Positions 37,922 through 46,759 of a stretch of 64,000 nucleotides of DNA are shown here, piece after piece. A program made the translations under genes and the position numbers. Position 1 is the first letter of the stretch, and each line of letters starts with the position of its first letter. The stretch is from Enhygromyxa salina. GTDB taxonomy: Bacteria; Myxococcota_A; Polyangia; Nannocystales; Nannocystaceae. The notes under the pieces are model-generated. The model ran no database searches. It saw only the letters and a program-made list of their open reading frames with translations, and was not told the origin of the DNA. The DNA lies in NCBI RefSeq assembly GCF_002994615.1, contig NZ_PVNK01000148.1, forward strand, positions 1 through 64,000, given 5' to 3'.

Positions 37922-39733
37922 ATGACACATCCAAAAATTTCGACCTTGTTGACGGCGCTCGCGCTCGCTGTGACTGGCTGCAGCGACGACGCCACGAGCT
38001 CGCCATGCGAAGACGAAACCGGCGACGGATACGACGAGACTACAGAAGGAACGACGGACGATCCGACCGACGATCCGACCGACGATCCGACCGACGATCC
38101 GACGGGCGATCCGACGGGCGATCCGACGGGCGATCCGACCGATCCCCCACCGAGCTGCGGTGACGGTGTCGTAGATGAGGGCGAGGACTGCGACGATGGC
38201 GGGGAGTCGGCCGAGTGCAACGCCGACTGCACGAGCGCCGCCTGCGGTGACGGCATCATCAACGCCAGCGCAGGCGAGAGCTGCGACGACGGCGGGGAGT
38301 CGGCCGAGTGCAACGACGACTGCACGGCGGCCGCCTGCGGTGACGGCATTATCAACGCCAGCGCGGGCGAGGTCTGCGACGACAGCAACACCGACGACCT
38401 CGACGGCTGCAGCGCGACCTGCCAGTCCGATGAGACCTGCGGCAACCTGCACCTCGACCTCAGCACGGGCGAGACCTGCGATGACGGCAACGAGATGGCG
38501 GGCGACGGCTGCGACGCGTGCGCGGCCGAGCCCTTCCAGGTGTGCGCGAGCGAGGTCCCCGTCGACATCACCGACAACATGACCGTGATGTCCATGATCG
38601 ACCCGCCCTTCCCCTACCTCGTCACCGACGTCGACCTCGCGATCGACATCACACACAGCTCGCTCGATGACCTGGACGTCGAGGTGACGCACGGGGCGAC
38701 CACGGTGCTGATCGCAGACAACTTCGACAACCAGATGGGCCCCGGCAACGCCTGCACCGGCGACGACATGCTCGCCATCGTCGACGACGACGCGAACATC
38801 TCCCTCGAGGCGGCGTGCGTCGAGCCGGGCCCGCCCGCGATCGACGGCCGCTACGCTCCCGCCGAGAGCCTGTCGGCCTTCAACAACGCCGACGTCTCGG
38901 GCTCATGGACCCTCTCGATCAGCGACGCCAACGAGGGTGAGCTCGGCGCGCTCGACCGTTGGTGCCTCAACCTCAACGGCTTCGGCGTCGAGCCGAGCCG
39001 GCTGTACTGGGCCACCGCGAACTCCTCAGTGTGGAGCGTGGAGGCGGACGGCGCCAACCCGACGGAGCTTGTCGACGGCCTGCAGAGCAACTTCGTGGTC
39101 GCCACGGATCCGGCCAACGGACACATCTACTACGATCATAGTGCCACCATCACCCGGTTGGACGCCGACGGGGCCAACCCGGTCGACATCATCGCGGGTA
39201 ACAACGTCTTCGGCCTGGCCGTGGACTCGAGCGCCGGCTACCTGTTTTGGTCGGAGTTCGACCTCGACCAGGTCATGCGCGCCGATCTCGACGGCGACAA
39301 CGTGATGGAGGTCGGCGTGGCCGGCAGCCCCTCGGGGATGGCCGCCGACCCGGTCAACCAGAAGCTGTACTTCATCACCTACAACAACACCCAGCTTTAT
39401 CGGGTCAACTACGACGGCAGCGACCAAGAGGTCATCGTTCCGAACCTGGGCGGACAAGGGGTCGCGGTCGCGGTCAATCCCGCGGCCGGCCTGGTGTACT
39501 ACTCGAACCGGGCCGACAACATCTTCGTCGCCGACCTCGATGGGGCCAACCCCAGCGTGCTGCTCAGCGGGCAATCGAGCGTCCAGGGCCTCGACATCGA
39601 CACGGAGTCGGGGCTGATCTACTGGGTTGCACCGTTCGCGAGCATGATCCGCAGCGCCAACCTCGCTGACGGTAGCAACGTCCAGGACGTCACCATGAGC
39701 AACGGCACCGGCTGGGGGTTGGCCTTCATGTAG
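37922..39733 (+). CDS. Modular surface lipoprotein: Cys-rich repeats, P-domain, YWTD propeller
   Basis: 603 residues. A signal peptide with lipobox VTGC is followed by a (T/G)DDPTDDP-type linker encoded by seven 12-base repeats. Then come DUF4215-type myxococcal Cys-rich repeats (CGDGVVDEGEDCDDGG, CGDGIINASAGESCDDGG, CGDGIINASAGEVCDDSN), a proprotein-convertase P-like beta domain (about residues 175-310, ending GSWTLSISDANEGELGALDR and WCLNLNGFG) and a C-terminal LDL-receptor YWTD-like propeller (RLYWATANSSVWSVEADGAN; GYLFWSEFDLDQVMRADLDG). It is probably an outer-surface adhesin or binding protein. A strong terminator follows. It lies at the right end of the 5-kb insert. Confidence 0.85.
   Translation: MTHPKISTLLTALALAVTGCSDDATSSPCEDETGDGYDETTEGTTDDPTDDPTDDPTDDPTGDPTGDPTGDPTDPPPSCGDGVVDEGEDCDDGGESAECNADCTSAACGDGIINASAGESCDDGGESAECNDDCTAAACGDGIINASAGEVCDDSNTDDLDGCSATCQSDETCGNLHLDLSTGETCDDGNEMAGDGCDACAAEPFQVCASEVPVDITDNMTVMSMIDPPFPYLVTDVDLAIDITHSSLDDLDVEVTHGATTVLIADNFDNQMGPGNACTGDDMLAIVDDDANISLEAACVEPGPPAIDGRYAPAESLSAFNNADVSGSWTLSISDANEGELGALDRWCLNLNGFGVEPSRLYWATANSSVWSVEADGANPTELVDGLQSNFVVATDPANGHIYYDHSATITRLDADGANPVDIIAGNNVFGLAVDSSAGYLFWSEFDLDQVMRADLDGDNVMEVGVAGSPSGMAADPVNQKLYFITYNNTQLYRVNYDGSDQEVIVPNLGGQGVAVAVNPAAGLVYYSNRADNIFVADLDGANPSVLLSGQSSVQGLDIDTESGLIYWVAPFASMIRSANLADGSNVQDVTMSNGTGWGLAFM
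38057..38140 (+). repeat. 12-base tandem repeats in lipoprotein linker
   Basis: Seven 12-base units, four of the GACGATCCGACC type and three of the GGCGATCCGACG type, encoding Asp-Asp-Pro-Thr and Gly-Asp-Pro-Thr. Copy number change would lengthen or shorten the linker in frame. Confidence 0.7.
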
Positions 39734-39783
39734 GGTCGCCGAGCACGAGCGCGGTCAGCCCCTGAGCGACCGCGCTGTGTGCA

Positions 39784-39825
39784 CGGATTCTGCCCGTGCA
39801 TGACGGGCAGAGTCCGCATTTTTTT
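39784..39825 (+). terminator. Rho-independent terminator
   Basis: A 14-base stem (CGGATTCTGCCCGT with ACGGGCAGAGTCCG, one G-T pair) around a GCATG loop, followed after CA by a run of seven T. It lies 50 bases after the stop of the modular lipoprotein gene and works on the plus strand only. Confidence 0.85.
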
Positions 39826-39973
39826 GCACGAATGCGCCACGACCGTCGACTCGGCGCAGCGGCGGCAAACAAAGTGGGCGAGGCCATGCTCGAGGATGCC
39901 GCAGCGCAGGTACGCCCCTCGATCGCACGCTCGAATTCGTCGAGCACGCCGCCCAGGCGAGCGGGAGGGTCTG

Positions 39974-40155
39974 CACTCACCTCGAGCTCGGCGTGGCGCC
40001 GGAGGTCTTGAAGCTCCTGGCCTCGATCGTCGCGCGCCCGGGCTTACGGTCGTCGCGAGGCGAAGCCGGCCCAGCCTGAGTCGAGCGCGGCGCTCGGTTC
40101 AGGGCGAGCGCGAGTCTGGCTCCGCGACCAGGTCCGGGCGGACCCCGTAGCTCAC
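39974..40155 (+). repeat. 182-bp direct repeat, right copy
   Basis: Partner of 34751-34932. It includes the real last codons of the kinase gene (minus strand) and an orphan copy of the hydrolase C-terminus (THLELGVAPEVLKLLASIVA, RSSRGEAGPA) that is not attached to a hydrolase gene. Left and right copies together mark an insertion at an ancestral convergent hydrolase-kinase junction. Confidence 0.88.
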
Positions 40156-43100
40156 CAAGGTCGCGGTCCCACGCTCGCGCAGGGCCTCGGATCGCTCGGG
40201 CGCGTCGTGGGCCAGCGCCCGAGCGAGCTCGAGCTCGATGATCGCCGCGTGGACCTCCGCGCCCTCGGGCCCCTGCGCCAGCGCCAGCGCGGCCTCGAGC
40301 TCCTCGACCGCGCGCTGCTGCTCACCCTCGTCGAGCGCGAGGCGGCCGAGCTCGATCCGAAGCATCCATGCGAAGGGGTGGACGCTGCCGTCCTCGCGCG
40401 TGACCCCTTGCAGCCCGAGCTCGAGCTGCGCGTGAGCCTCGTCGCGACGACCGAGCTCGCGCAAGGCCGCAGCCAGCAGCGCGCGGCACCGGGCGAGCTC
40501 GGGGCTCTTGGAACCAAACACCGTCTCGCCAGACTCGACGAGCTCGCGGGCGTGGTCGTAGGCCGCGTCGAGATCGCCGTCGTGGAGCGAGACCCTCACG
40601 AGCGCCGCGAGCGGTCCGACCCGGCGCAGGTCGACGGCCTCGGCCTCGGCGAGCCCGTACTCGGCCTCCGCCACGTGGCGGCGCATGCCCTCTTCGTCTC
40701 CGAGCCACCACGCGACCCGGGCGAGCTGGCCGTGGACGGCCATGCGCCGCGTATCCTCGCGATCGAAGCTCTGCTCGTAGACCGCGGCGGCGTGGACGAG
40801 GTGCGCCCAGGCCTGGCGATGCTCGCCGACCCAGGTCAAGAGCAGGGCGAGGTTGCACTCGGTCGTCGCGTAGTCCGGGTGCTCGGTCCCGAGCTTGGCC
40901 GCGCTGACCTCGAGGCTCGCGCGGGTGTGTCGGATCGCCTCGCGAAACTCACCGGTGACCGAGCGCAGCGCCCCCAGGTTCTGGCGGCACGCGCTCACGT
41001 GCGGGTGATCGGCGCCGTAGAGGCCTTCGAGCTCGGCCAGCGCCGACTCGAGCAGCTCGATCGCGCCACGCACGTCGTGGAGGCGAAAGCGCACGGAGCT
41101 GAGGTTGATCCGGGTCTTTGCGATCAGCGGGTGGTGCGGGCCATAGGCCTCGGTCCACAGCTCGATCGCGCGGCGGTACTCGGCCCCGCCGCGGGCGTAG
41201 TCCCGACCCGATCCGACCAGCACGTTGCCGTAGCTGACGTGGACCTGGCCCCGGAGCGAGACCACACCGAGCTCACGCGCCTCGATCAGCGCGCTCGCGG
41301 CGTCGAGCTCGGCCAGGGCCTGATCCCAGTGCTGCTGGCGCTCGTGCAGGGCCGAGGCGCAAAGGTGCACGCGCACGGCCTGCGCCGGCGCGCGCTCCGG
41401 ATCGACGCGGGTCTCGAGCAGCTCGCGGATCGCCAGGGCCTGGTCGAACTCTCCGCGGGCCGTGTCGATCGAGACCAGGTCGGTGAGGATCAGGGTCTCG
41501 AGCTCGGGGTCGTCGGCCCGCGACGCGCCCGCGAGCGCCTCCATGCTCGCGTCGTAGGCCTCGTCGGGGCGGCCGAGCTCGTACAGCAAGTGCCCGCGCT
41601 CGCGCTGCGCTCGCCCGAGCCCGGCGAGGTCGTCGAGCGCGGCCGCCCGGGCGCGGGCTTGCTCGGCGGCCTCGAGCCCCGCGGCGTAGCGGCCGAGCTC
41701 ACCGAGGACCCGCGCCTGGGCCAGGGGCTCCTCGACGCTCAGCAGCGCGAGGCGGCGCTCATCCCCGAGCACCGCCCGGCCCTCCTGTGCGTCGATCCGA
41801 CAGCTCTCGGGGTCGTCGAGCGCGAGGATCGAGTCCCGCGCCCGCGCGATGAGCTCTGCGTCGGCCCCGAGCAGGGTCTCGCTGAGCCCGGCGATGCTCT
41901 GCAGCCGCCGGTCGAGGCACAGCAGCTCCTCGCTCATGCGCTCGACCGGCACCTCACCTTCGATCATCGTCGCGCGACAGACCTCGCGCCGGACCGCCGC
42001 CCAGTGGACGAGCTCCTCGTCGAGCTCGACCGCGACCTGCTCGAAGGTCTCGGCCGCGAACGCGACCCCCGTCGCCTCGAACGCCGCCTCGACCTCGGCC
42101 CGCCGTCTCTCGTCCCAGACCCCCTCGAACTGATCGTCTGGCAGCGCGCACGGGTCGGCCTGGTCCTGGCCGGCCTGAGCCAGACCAACGCCCGCCCCGA
42201 GCAAGCCCCCGACCAGCCCGATCCCCGCGACCCACCTGCGCCGGCGCACGCGGGGGTCGTCGTTCAACACCGCGAGCAGCTCGTCCATGCTCGCAAAGCG
42301 CCGCTCGGCGTCGAAGGCCAGCCCCCGCACGAGCGCCGCGTGCACGTGCGGGTAGCGGGTCGGCGCTGGCGCGAAGCGGGGCGGCCCGGCGTACTTGGCC
42401 ACGAACAGGCTCTTGGAGTCCTTGCCCTCGAAGGGGCGGCTCCCGTGGAGCGCCTCCCACAGCGACACGCAAAACGCGTACTGGTCGGCCCGGCCGTCGG
42501 CGCCGAGGCCCTGGTGCTGCTCCGGAGCCATGTACGCAGGCGTCCCGACCACGCGCGCGCTGGCCTGGCTGTCCGCGCCTCCGCCGAGCCCCCGGCCGAC
42601 CTCGGCGAGGCCAAAATCGAGCACCCGGACCCGGCCGTCGGCGCCGAACATCAGGTTGCGGGGCTTGAAGTCGAGGTGGATGAGCCCGCGCGCGTGGGCG
42701 GCCGCGATCCCGCGGCCGGCCTCGGTGAACACCCGCAGCACCTCTTTTGCCGCCGGCCTCGGCTCGCTCGCGATCCACTCGGCGACCGTCGGGCCAGCGA
42801 GATGCTCCATGACGATGAACACCCCGACGACCGCGGCCCGGTCGGCCTCGGCCTCATCCTCGGCCCCGAGCAGCCCCGCGTTGGCCGAGCCCAGCGTGTC
42901 TTCGAGGCGGCCGACATCGTGGATCGCAACGACGTTCGGATGGGACAGCTGAGCGAGGAGCTGGGCCTCGGACAGGAGCTCGTCGCGGGTCGCCTCGTCC
43001 GCGTCTCCTGGCCGCGCGCGACCGTGGACGACCTTGATCGCCACGCGGCGATCGAGCTGGGGGTCGTAGGCCGTCCACACCGTCCCGAAGCCCCCACGAC

Positions 43101-43248
43101 CGAGACAATCGAGGAGCACGTAGCGGCCGAGGCGATCGATCAGACCGACCAACCCGCCGATGCTGCCGGCCTGGCTCCCGCTCGCCGAGGTCGTGTCCCT
43201 CGAGCCCGAGGTCCGGATGACCTTGGTGTCGACATCAGCGGCATCCAC
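40099..43248 (-). CDS. Ser/Thr protein kinase with C-terminal TPR-like region
   Basis: 1,049 residues from the GTG at 43248. The kinase domain (about 43-320) has GRGGFGTVW, the Lys of VAIKVVHG, the catalytic loop HLDFKPRNLMFG (HxD with Leu in place of Arg), the DFG of LDFGLAEVG, and the PAYMAPEQH activation end. A membrane segment follows (WVAGIGLVGGLLGAGVGLAQAG), then some 650 residues of helical TPR-like repeats (DLAGLGRAQRERGHLLYELG; HPLIAKTRINLSSVRFRLHD). This is the common myxobacterial kinase layout, with kinase inside the cell and the TPR tail outside the inner membrane. Its last codons are duplicated at 34857-34932. Confidence 0.9.
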   Translation of the reverse strand: MDAADVDTKVIRTSGSRDTTSASGSQAGSIGGLVGLIDRLGRYVLLDCLGRGGFGTVWTAYDPQLDRRVAIKVVHGRARPGDADEATRDELLSEAQLLAQLSHPNVVAIHDVGRLEDTLGSANAGLLGAEDEAEADRAAVVGVFIVMEHLAGPTVAEWIASEPRPAAKEVLRVFTEAGRGIAAAHARGLIHLDFKPRNLMFGADGRVRVLDFGLAEVGRGLGGGADSQASARVVGTPAYMAPEQHQGLGADGRADQYAFCVSLWEALHGSRPFEGKDSKSLFVAKYAGPPRFAPAPTRYPHVHAALVRGLAFDAERRFASMDELLAVLNDDPRVRRRRWVAGIGLVGGLLGAGVGLAQAGQDQADPCALPDDQFEGVWDERRRAEVEAAFEATGVAFAAETFEQVAVELDEELVHWAAVRREVCRATMIEGEVPVERMSEELLCLDRRLQSIAGLSETLLGADAELIARARDSILALDDPESCRIDAQEGRAVLGDERRLALLSVEEPLAQARVLGELGRYAAGLEAAEQARARAAALDDLAGLGRAQRERGHLLYELGRPDEAYDASMEALAGASRADDPELETLILTDLVSIDTARGEFDQALAIRELLETRVDPERAPAQAVRVHLCASALHERQQHWDQALAELDAASALIEARELGVVSLRGQVHVSYGNVLVGSGRDYARGGAEYRRAIELWTEAYGPHHPLIAKTRINLSSVRFRLHDVRGAIELLESALAELEGLYGADHPHVSACRQNLGALRSVTGEFREAIRHTRASLEVSAAKLGTEHPDYATTECNLALLLTWVGEHRQAWAHLVHAAAVYEQSFDREDTRRMAVHGQLARVAWWLGDEEGMRRHVAEAEYGLAEAEAVDLRRVGPLAALVRVSLHDGDLDAAYDHARELVESGETVFGSKSPELARCRALLAAALRELGRRDEAHAQLELGLQGVTREDGSVHPFAWMLRIELGRLALDEGEQQRAVEELEAALALAQGPEGAEVHAAIIELELARALAHDAPERSEALRERGTATLVSYGVRPDLVAEPDSRSP

Positions 43249-43645
43249 GCTACCTAACGTATCAGCCGGGACCCAGGAGGCCGGGACCCGGCCCCATGTT
43301 CGAAGCCGCAGAAAATTCAGCGCGACCCAATTGGCCGTGAACGGATTGCCGACGCATTCAGCGGGCGCGAAAATGCTCGGGTGGCGCCCAGCTTCGCCCT
43401 CCGCGATGACTGAGCCTCGGCAACATCACCACAATGCCGCGACACCAATACGCCTCATCGACCCCACGAGATTGGCGCGACGACACAAGGTTTTCGCGCG
43501 CCCCTCCACATGCAGCCAGCACATCATCACATCATTGGACGCTCGGGGCCTCGCCGCTGACCTCCGGCCACGGCTGCGCGGCGCTGCGCGGCTCCTCGCG
43601 CGACGCGAGCGCGTCACGAGCCGCGCCAGAGCCTTGGGCCCGAGC
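43249..43645. other. Intergenic region, nothing recognised
   Basis: About 400 bases, slightly richer in A/T, between the kinase start and the end of the next minus-strand gene. It should contain the kinase promoter, but no clear motif, RNA or gene is visible. Confidence 0.4.
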
Positions 43646-44083
43646 TCAACCCCGCGACGACTCGTTCAGCGCGATCTTGAGCCTGTCCAACTGTCGCTTC
43701 ACCCGGCCAGCGACGTCCCCGGTCAACTCGAGGTGAGCCAAGGCCTTGTCAATTTCGGTCAGGGAGAAGGCCTTGATGCTCGGGTTGAACCACGACAGCG
43801 CCGTCACCGTCCCCCGAGCCATGCGCGACTCGAGCATCACCGCCACCCGCGGTGACAGCCCCTCATTGATCTTGTTGAGCATGCTGCGCTGGGTCCCGCT
43901 CGGGCCGCCGCCGAGGGTGTAGACCAGCACTCGGGGCGTCTCGTAGGTCTCGAGGATCTTCCTCGCCGCGCCGAGGTAGCCCTCCCAGTCGGTAGCGTCG
44001 GGGTCATCGGGACCGTGGACCGCGAGGTGTACGTCGTCCACGACCGCGCACGCGAGCCTCGGCGATGCGTATTCGATCGTCAT
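43646..44083 (-). CDS. Small protein of unknown function, paralogue of 14613-15062
   Basis: 145 residues from the ATG at 44083 (ATG at 44098 adds five). Its alpha/beta pattern and the stretch MLESRMARGTVTALSWFNPS, followed by IKAFSLTEIDKALAHLEL, aligns directly with the earlier gene product. A SpoIIAA/STAS-like fold is possible. It stands downstream of, but about 90 bases from, the flavoprotein gene on the same strand. Confidence 0.75.
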   Translation of the reverse strand: MTIEYASPRLACAVVDDVHLAVHGPDDPDATDWEGYLGAARKILETYETPRVLVYTLGGGPSGTQRSMLNKINEGLSPRVAVMLESRMARGTVTALSWFNPSIKAFSLTEIDKALAHLELTGDVAGRVKRQLDRLKIALNESSRG

Positions 44084-44172
44084 GAGTGGATCCAGCATCG
44101 CACCCGACGACGAAACGGGGAAGGGGCCCCCCGGCGAAACCGCGCCAAAGACGCGGAGCGAAGCTGCCCCCC

Positions 44173-45798
44173 TCAGCCGCCGATGTAGCGTCCCGGGGCG
44201 AGCACACCGCTCGGATCGAGCAGCTGCTTGAGCTCGCGGACGAGCGCATCGGTGTCGCCACGACCTTCGGGCAGGGCGTCCATGGAGTGGATGCCGAGCC
44301 GCCACGGGATCCAACCGCGGGCGATACACGCGTCGAGGATCGCGTCGTGGCACGCCATGGCGCGGGCGTCATCGCCCTCGACGTCGCGGTCGTAGATGAG
44401 CAAGATGATGAAGTAGGCGACGCGCTCGTGCTGGACGACCCAGCTAAACAGCGGCTCGAAGCCGTGCGCGCTGATGAGCTGCTCGACGATCCTGGACGCC
44501 TCGGCGACCTGCGGGCCGTGAAGCGGGATCAGCGGGCACGCCCAGATCACCCCGCAGCGGTCGCGTTCGGGGCTCTGAAAGCCCGGCGTCGCGTCCCGCT
44601 TGCGCCAATACATGCTGCGCTGGCTCGCGACCGAAGGCCGACCGCTCATCATCGCGAAGGCCGTGCTCACGTCGCCGAAGGGCGCGAGGGTCGAGGGCGA
44701 TCCCTCGAGCAGCAGGTCGCGGATCTCCTCGCTGCCCTGGGTCTGGAAGGCCACGGCCAGGGTGTCGGTGACGGGTCCGAGGACCTCGTGAAGTCGCGCG
44801 GCGTTGCCCTCGGCCTGCTTGATGTGGGCGGAGTAGAGCGTCGTCAACCCGAACCATGCGCCGCCTTCGGGCATGAGCGCGCCGAGGTCCTCCCGCGTCA
44901 GAGGTGGGGTTTGGTGTTCCCATGGGAACAGACCGCGGGCGGAGAACGCTCGAAAATCGTTCCAAATTCCAGCCCCTGCGCCGAGCGTCCCCTCGAGCCG
45001 GAGCTGGCGCATCGCATCGATGAGCGGCGCCAGGCCAGCGGGGTCATCCACGCGGAAGCGAGCGATCTGCAAGACCCCGGGCCGGGGCTTGAGCCAGAAG
45101 GTCATGCGCGTGACGACCCCCAGGTTCGACTGGGCGAAGAGGCCGTCGAGGCTCGGCCCGACCCCCCAGCGATGGAGCGTGGCGGTGGCCGCCCGATCGA
45201 AGCGCGACATCCCCGTGTGGACCACCCGACCGTCGGGCAGCACGACCTCCAGACCGCAGGTGTGGGCGACGCGGTCTCCGTAGGGGCCGACCCCGTCGCC
45301 ACGCTCGAGGGCGTTGGCCAGCGGACTCGACCACGGCGACGATCCCGTGATGTTGAAGAAGTAGCGCGAGCCCTGCTGATCCAAGAACTCGACGACCTGC
45401 TCGAAGGTGACGCCCGGCTCGATCGTGAGCGTCCCCATGTCTTCGCAGAAGTCGACGATTCGGTTCATCCGGCCGAGGTCGAGCACGCCGCATCGATCCT
45501 CGACCGGGACCCTGCTGCCGAGGCCCCAGTTGCACCCGCGGCTGCTCGGGTAGAGCGCAACGCCGCACGCGGTCGCGACGCGCAGGCAGCCCTGAACCTC
45601 GGCTCGGGTGGCCGGCCTCAGGATGACCGGGACGCGCTGATCGGTCGCGAAGGTCGCCGTCTGGGCCGCGCGGCGTTGGTCGGGATCCGTCAGCACCTGC
45701 TCGGGGCCGAGCAGCTCCGTCCACCCTGCGCACGCCCGCAGCCACGCGTCATCCGAAGTCCTGGGGGTCATCACCTTCATCACCTGACCCTCGCTCAT
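44173..45798 (-). CDS. VAO/PCMH-family FAD-linked oxidase
   Basis: 541 residues. Closely resembles p-cresol methylhydroxylase/vanillyl-alcohol oxidase flavoproteins: VPVILRPATRAEVQGCLRVA, YPSSRGCNWGLGSRVPVED, VLDLGRMNRIV, TIEPGVTFEQVVEFL, SPLANALERGDGVGPYGDR, GLEVVLPDGRVVHTGM and GPSLDGLFAQSNLGVVTRM. Family members oxidise para-substituted phenols through a quinone methide. The ATG overlaps the stop of the upstream FeeM-like gene (ATGA), so the two are translationally coupled. A phenolic N-acyl amino acid such as N-acyltyrosine would suit both enzymes (inference). From memory, the fee cluster also contains a flavin oxidase acting on N-acyltyrosine, but whether it is the same family I cannot confirm. 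Confidence 0.85.
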   Translation of the reverse strand: MSEGQVMKVMTPRTSDDAWLRACAGWTELLGPEQVLTDPDQRRAAQTATFATDQRVPVILRPATRAEVQGCLRVATACGVALYPSSRGCNWGLGSRVPVEDRCGVLDLGRMNRIVDFCEDMGTLTIEPGVTFEQVVEFLDQQGSRYFFNITGSSPWSSPLANALERGDGVGPYGDRVAHTCGLEVVLPDGRVVHTGMSRFDRAATATLHRWGVGPSLDGLFAQSNLGVVTRMTFWLKPRPGVLQIARFRVDDPAGLAPLIDAMRQLRLEGTLGAGAGIWNDFRAFSARGLFPWEHQTPPLTREDLGALMPEGGAWFGLTTLYSAHIKQAEGNAARLHEVLGPVTDTLAVAFQTQGSEEIRDLLLEGSPSTLAPFGDVSTAFAMMSGRPSVASQRSMYWRKRDATPGFQSPERDRCGVIWACPLIPLHGPQVAEASRIVEQLISAHGFEPLFSWVVQHERVAYFIILLIYDRDVEGDDARAMACHDAILDACIARGWIPWRLGIHSMDALPEGRGDTDALVRELKQLLDPSGVLAPGRYIGG

Positions 45799-46679
45799 GA
45801 CGCCGCCATGGATCCGCCGCCGACGGCGTAGAGCGAGCGCGGACGCGCGGGCGCGACCGCGCCCAGCCCGGGCGCGTCGCTGTGCATGGGCACGACCAAC
45901 AGATCCACTTTGGACGTGGCGATCGCGGTCGCACGGGTGACGGCCGGCCACGCACCGAGGTGGACGAGGTCTCCGGGGCCAAACACGGTCAGCGAGCCCC
46001 GGTCACCGAACACCTCGACCTCGCCGCGGACCACGATGTGGGCCTCGGCTTGCCGGGGCTCGGGGACGCGCTCCCCCGGACACAAGAACACGCGTTCGCA
46101 GCCAGGAAGGACCGACCACGCGGTGTGGCGGTCGACGAAGGCGCCGAGGCGACCCGCGAGCTTGTCCAGCTTCAGGATGACCGGGACGAAGGGAATGTTG
46201 GTCGGCTCGTGGGTCAGGACCCCGGCGAGGGGCTGAAAACCCAGCTCGAGGAAACCGTCGAGGACCTCCGGGTTGACCGTACCGAGCAGGTGGGTCAGCC
46301 CGCTGTGAACGGCTTGGTAGATGCACATCCCCAGCAAGGAGGTGGTCAGGCGCGGCATCCCTTGCCACTCGCGCTCGACAGCCAGCATCGAGCCGCTGCC
46401 GACCTGGGCGTCGGCGGGCAGGTAGGGCGCAAAGTCGAAGTACTCGTTGGCGTGGGTGCCGGCTCCCAGATCACGGCCGAAGCGCACGGTCCCGACCGCC
46501 CGCCCGTCGACCTCAGCAAGCATGAGGATCGTGCCCGGGAGCGCGTCGAAGTGGTCGTACAAGCGTCCGTGGGGACGGGGCTCCATGTAGCCCCCCTCGT
46601 CGACGTACACCTTGTGCCGCAGGCGGAACAGTTGGTCGATATCCGTGGCTGAGCGCGCAATCTTTACATGAACCGACAT
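45795..46679 (-). CDS. FeeM-like N-acyl amino acid synthase with C-terminal cNMP-binding-like domain
   Basis: 294 residues. Residues 1-165 resemble the LuxI/FeeM acyltransferase fold: LFRLRHKVYVDEGGYMEP, DHFDALPGTILMLAEVDGRA, VGTVRFGRD, and an REWQG/LTTSLLGMCIYQA helix. These enzymes join an acyl chain from acyl-ACP to an amino acid (FeeM) or SAM (LuxI). Residues about 195-285 look like a cyclic-nucleotide-binding or cupin-type beta roll (CERVFLCPGERVPEPRQAEA; GEVEVFGDRGSLTVFGPGDL). The fusion suggests ligand control of synthesis. It has its own promoter and a palindrome upstream, and overlaps the flavoprotein gene. Alternative: a GNAT protein of other specificity. Confidence 0.75.
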   Translation of the reverse strand: MSVHVKIARSATDIDQLFRLRHKVYVDEGGYMEPRPHGRLYDHFDALPGTILMLAEVDGRAVGTVRFGRDLGAGTHANEYFDFAPYLPADAQVGSGSMLAVEREWQGMPRLTTSLLGMCIYQAVHSGLTHLLGTVNPEVLDGFLELGFQPLAGVLTHEPTNIPFVPVILKLDKLAGRLGAFVDRHTAWSVLPGCERVFLCPGERVPEPRQAEAHIVVRGEVEVFGDRGSLTVFGPGDLVHLGAWPAVTRATAIATSKVDLLVVPMHSDAPGLGAVAPARPRSLYAVGGGSMAAS

Positions 46680-46717
46680 GGCGTCCCTTTCCGTACAAGA
46701 GGAGTGATTCCAGTGAC

Positions 46718-46746
46718 ACTGTAATCTGAGGAGACACCCCGGTCAA
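46718..46746 (-). promoter_or_regulatory. Sigma-70-type promoter for the FeeM-like/oxidase operon
   Basis: On the minus strand TTGACC (46746-46741) and TACAGT (46723-46718) are separated by 17 bases. Transcription would start near 46710, leaving a leader of about 30 bases with an AAGGG ribosome binding site 7 bases before the ATG at 46679. The surrounding DNA is markedly A/T-rich for this genome. Confidence 0.65.
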
Positions 46747-46759
46747 CACTTTTGCGGTA

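Noticed and set aside
40207..43257. Plus-strand frame of over 1,000 codons
   Set aside because: Exact shadow of the Ser/Thr kinase gene.
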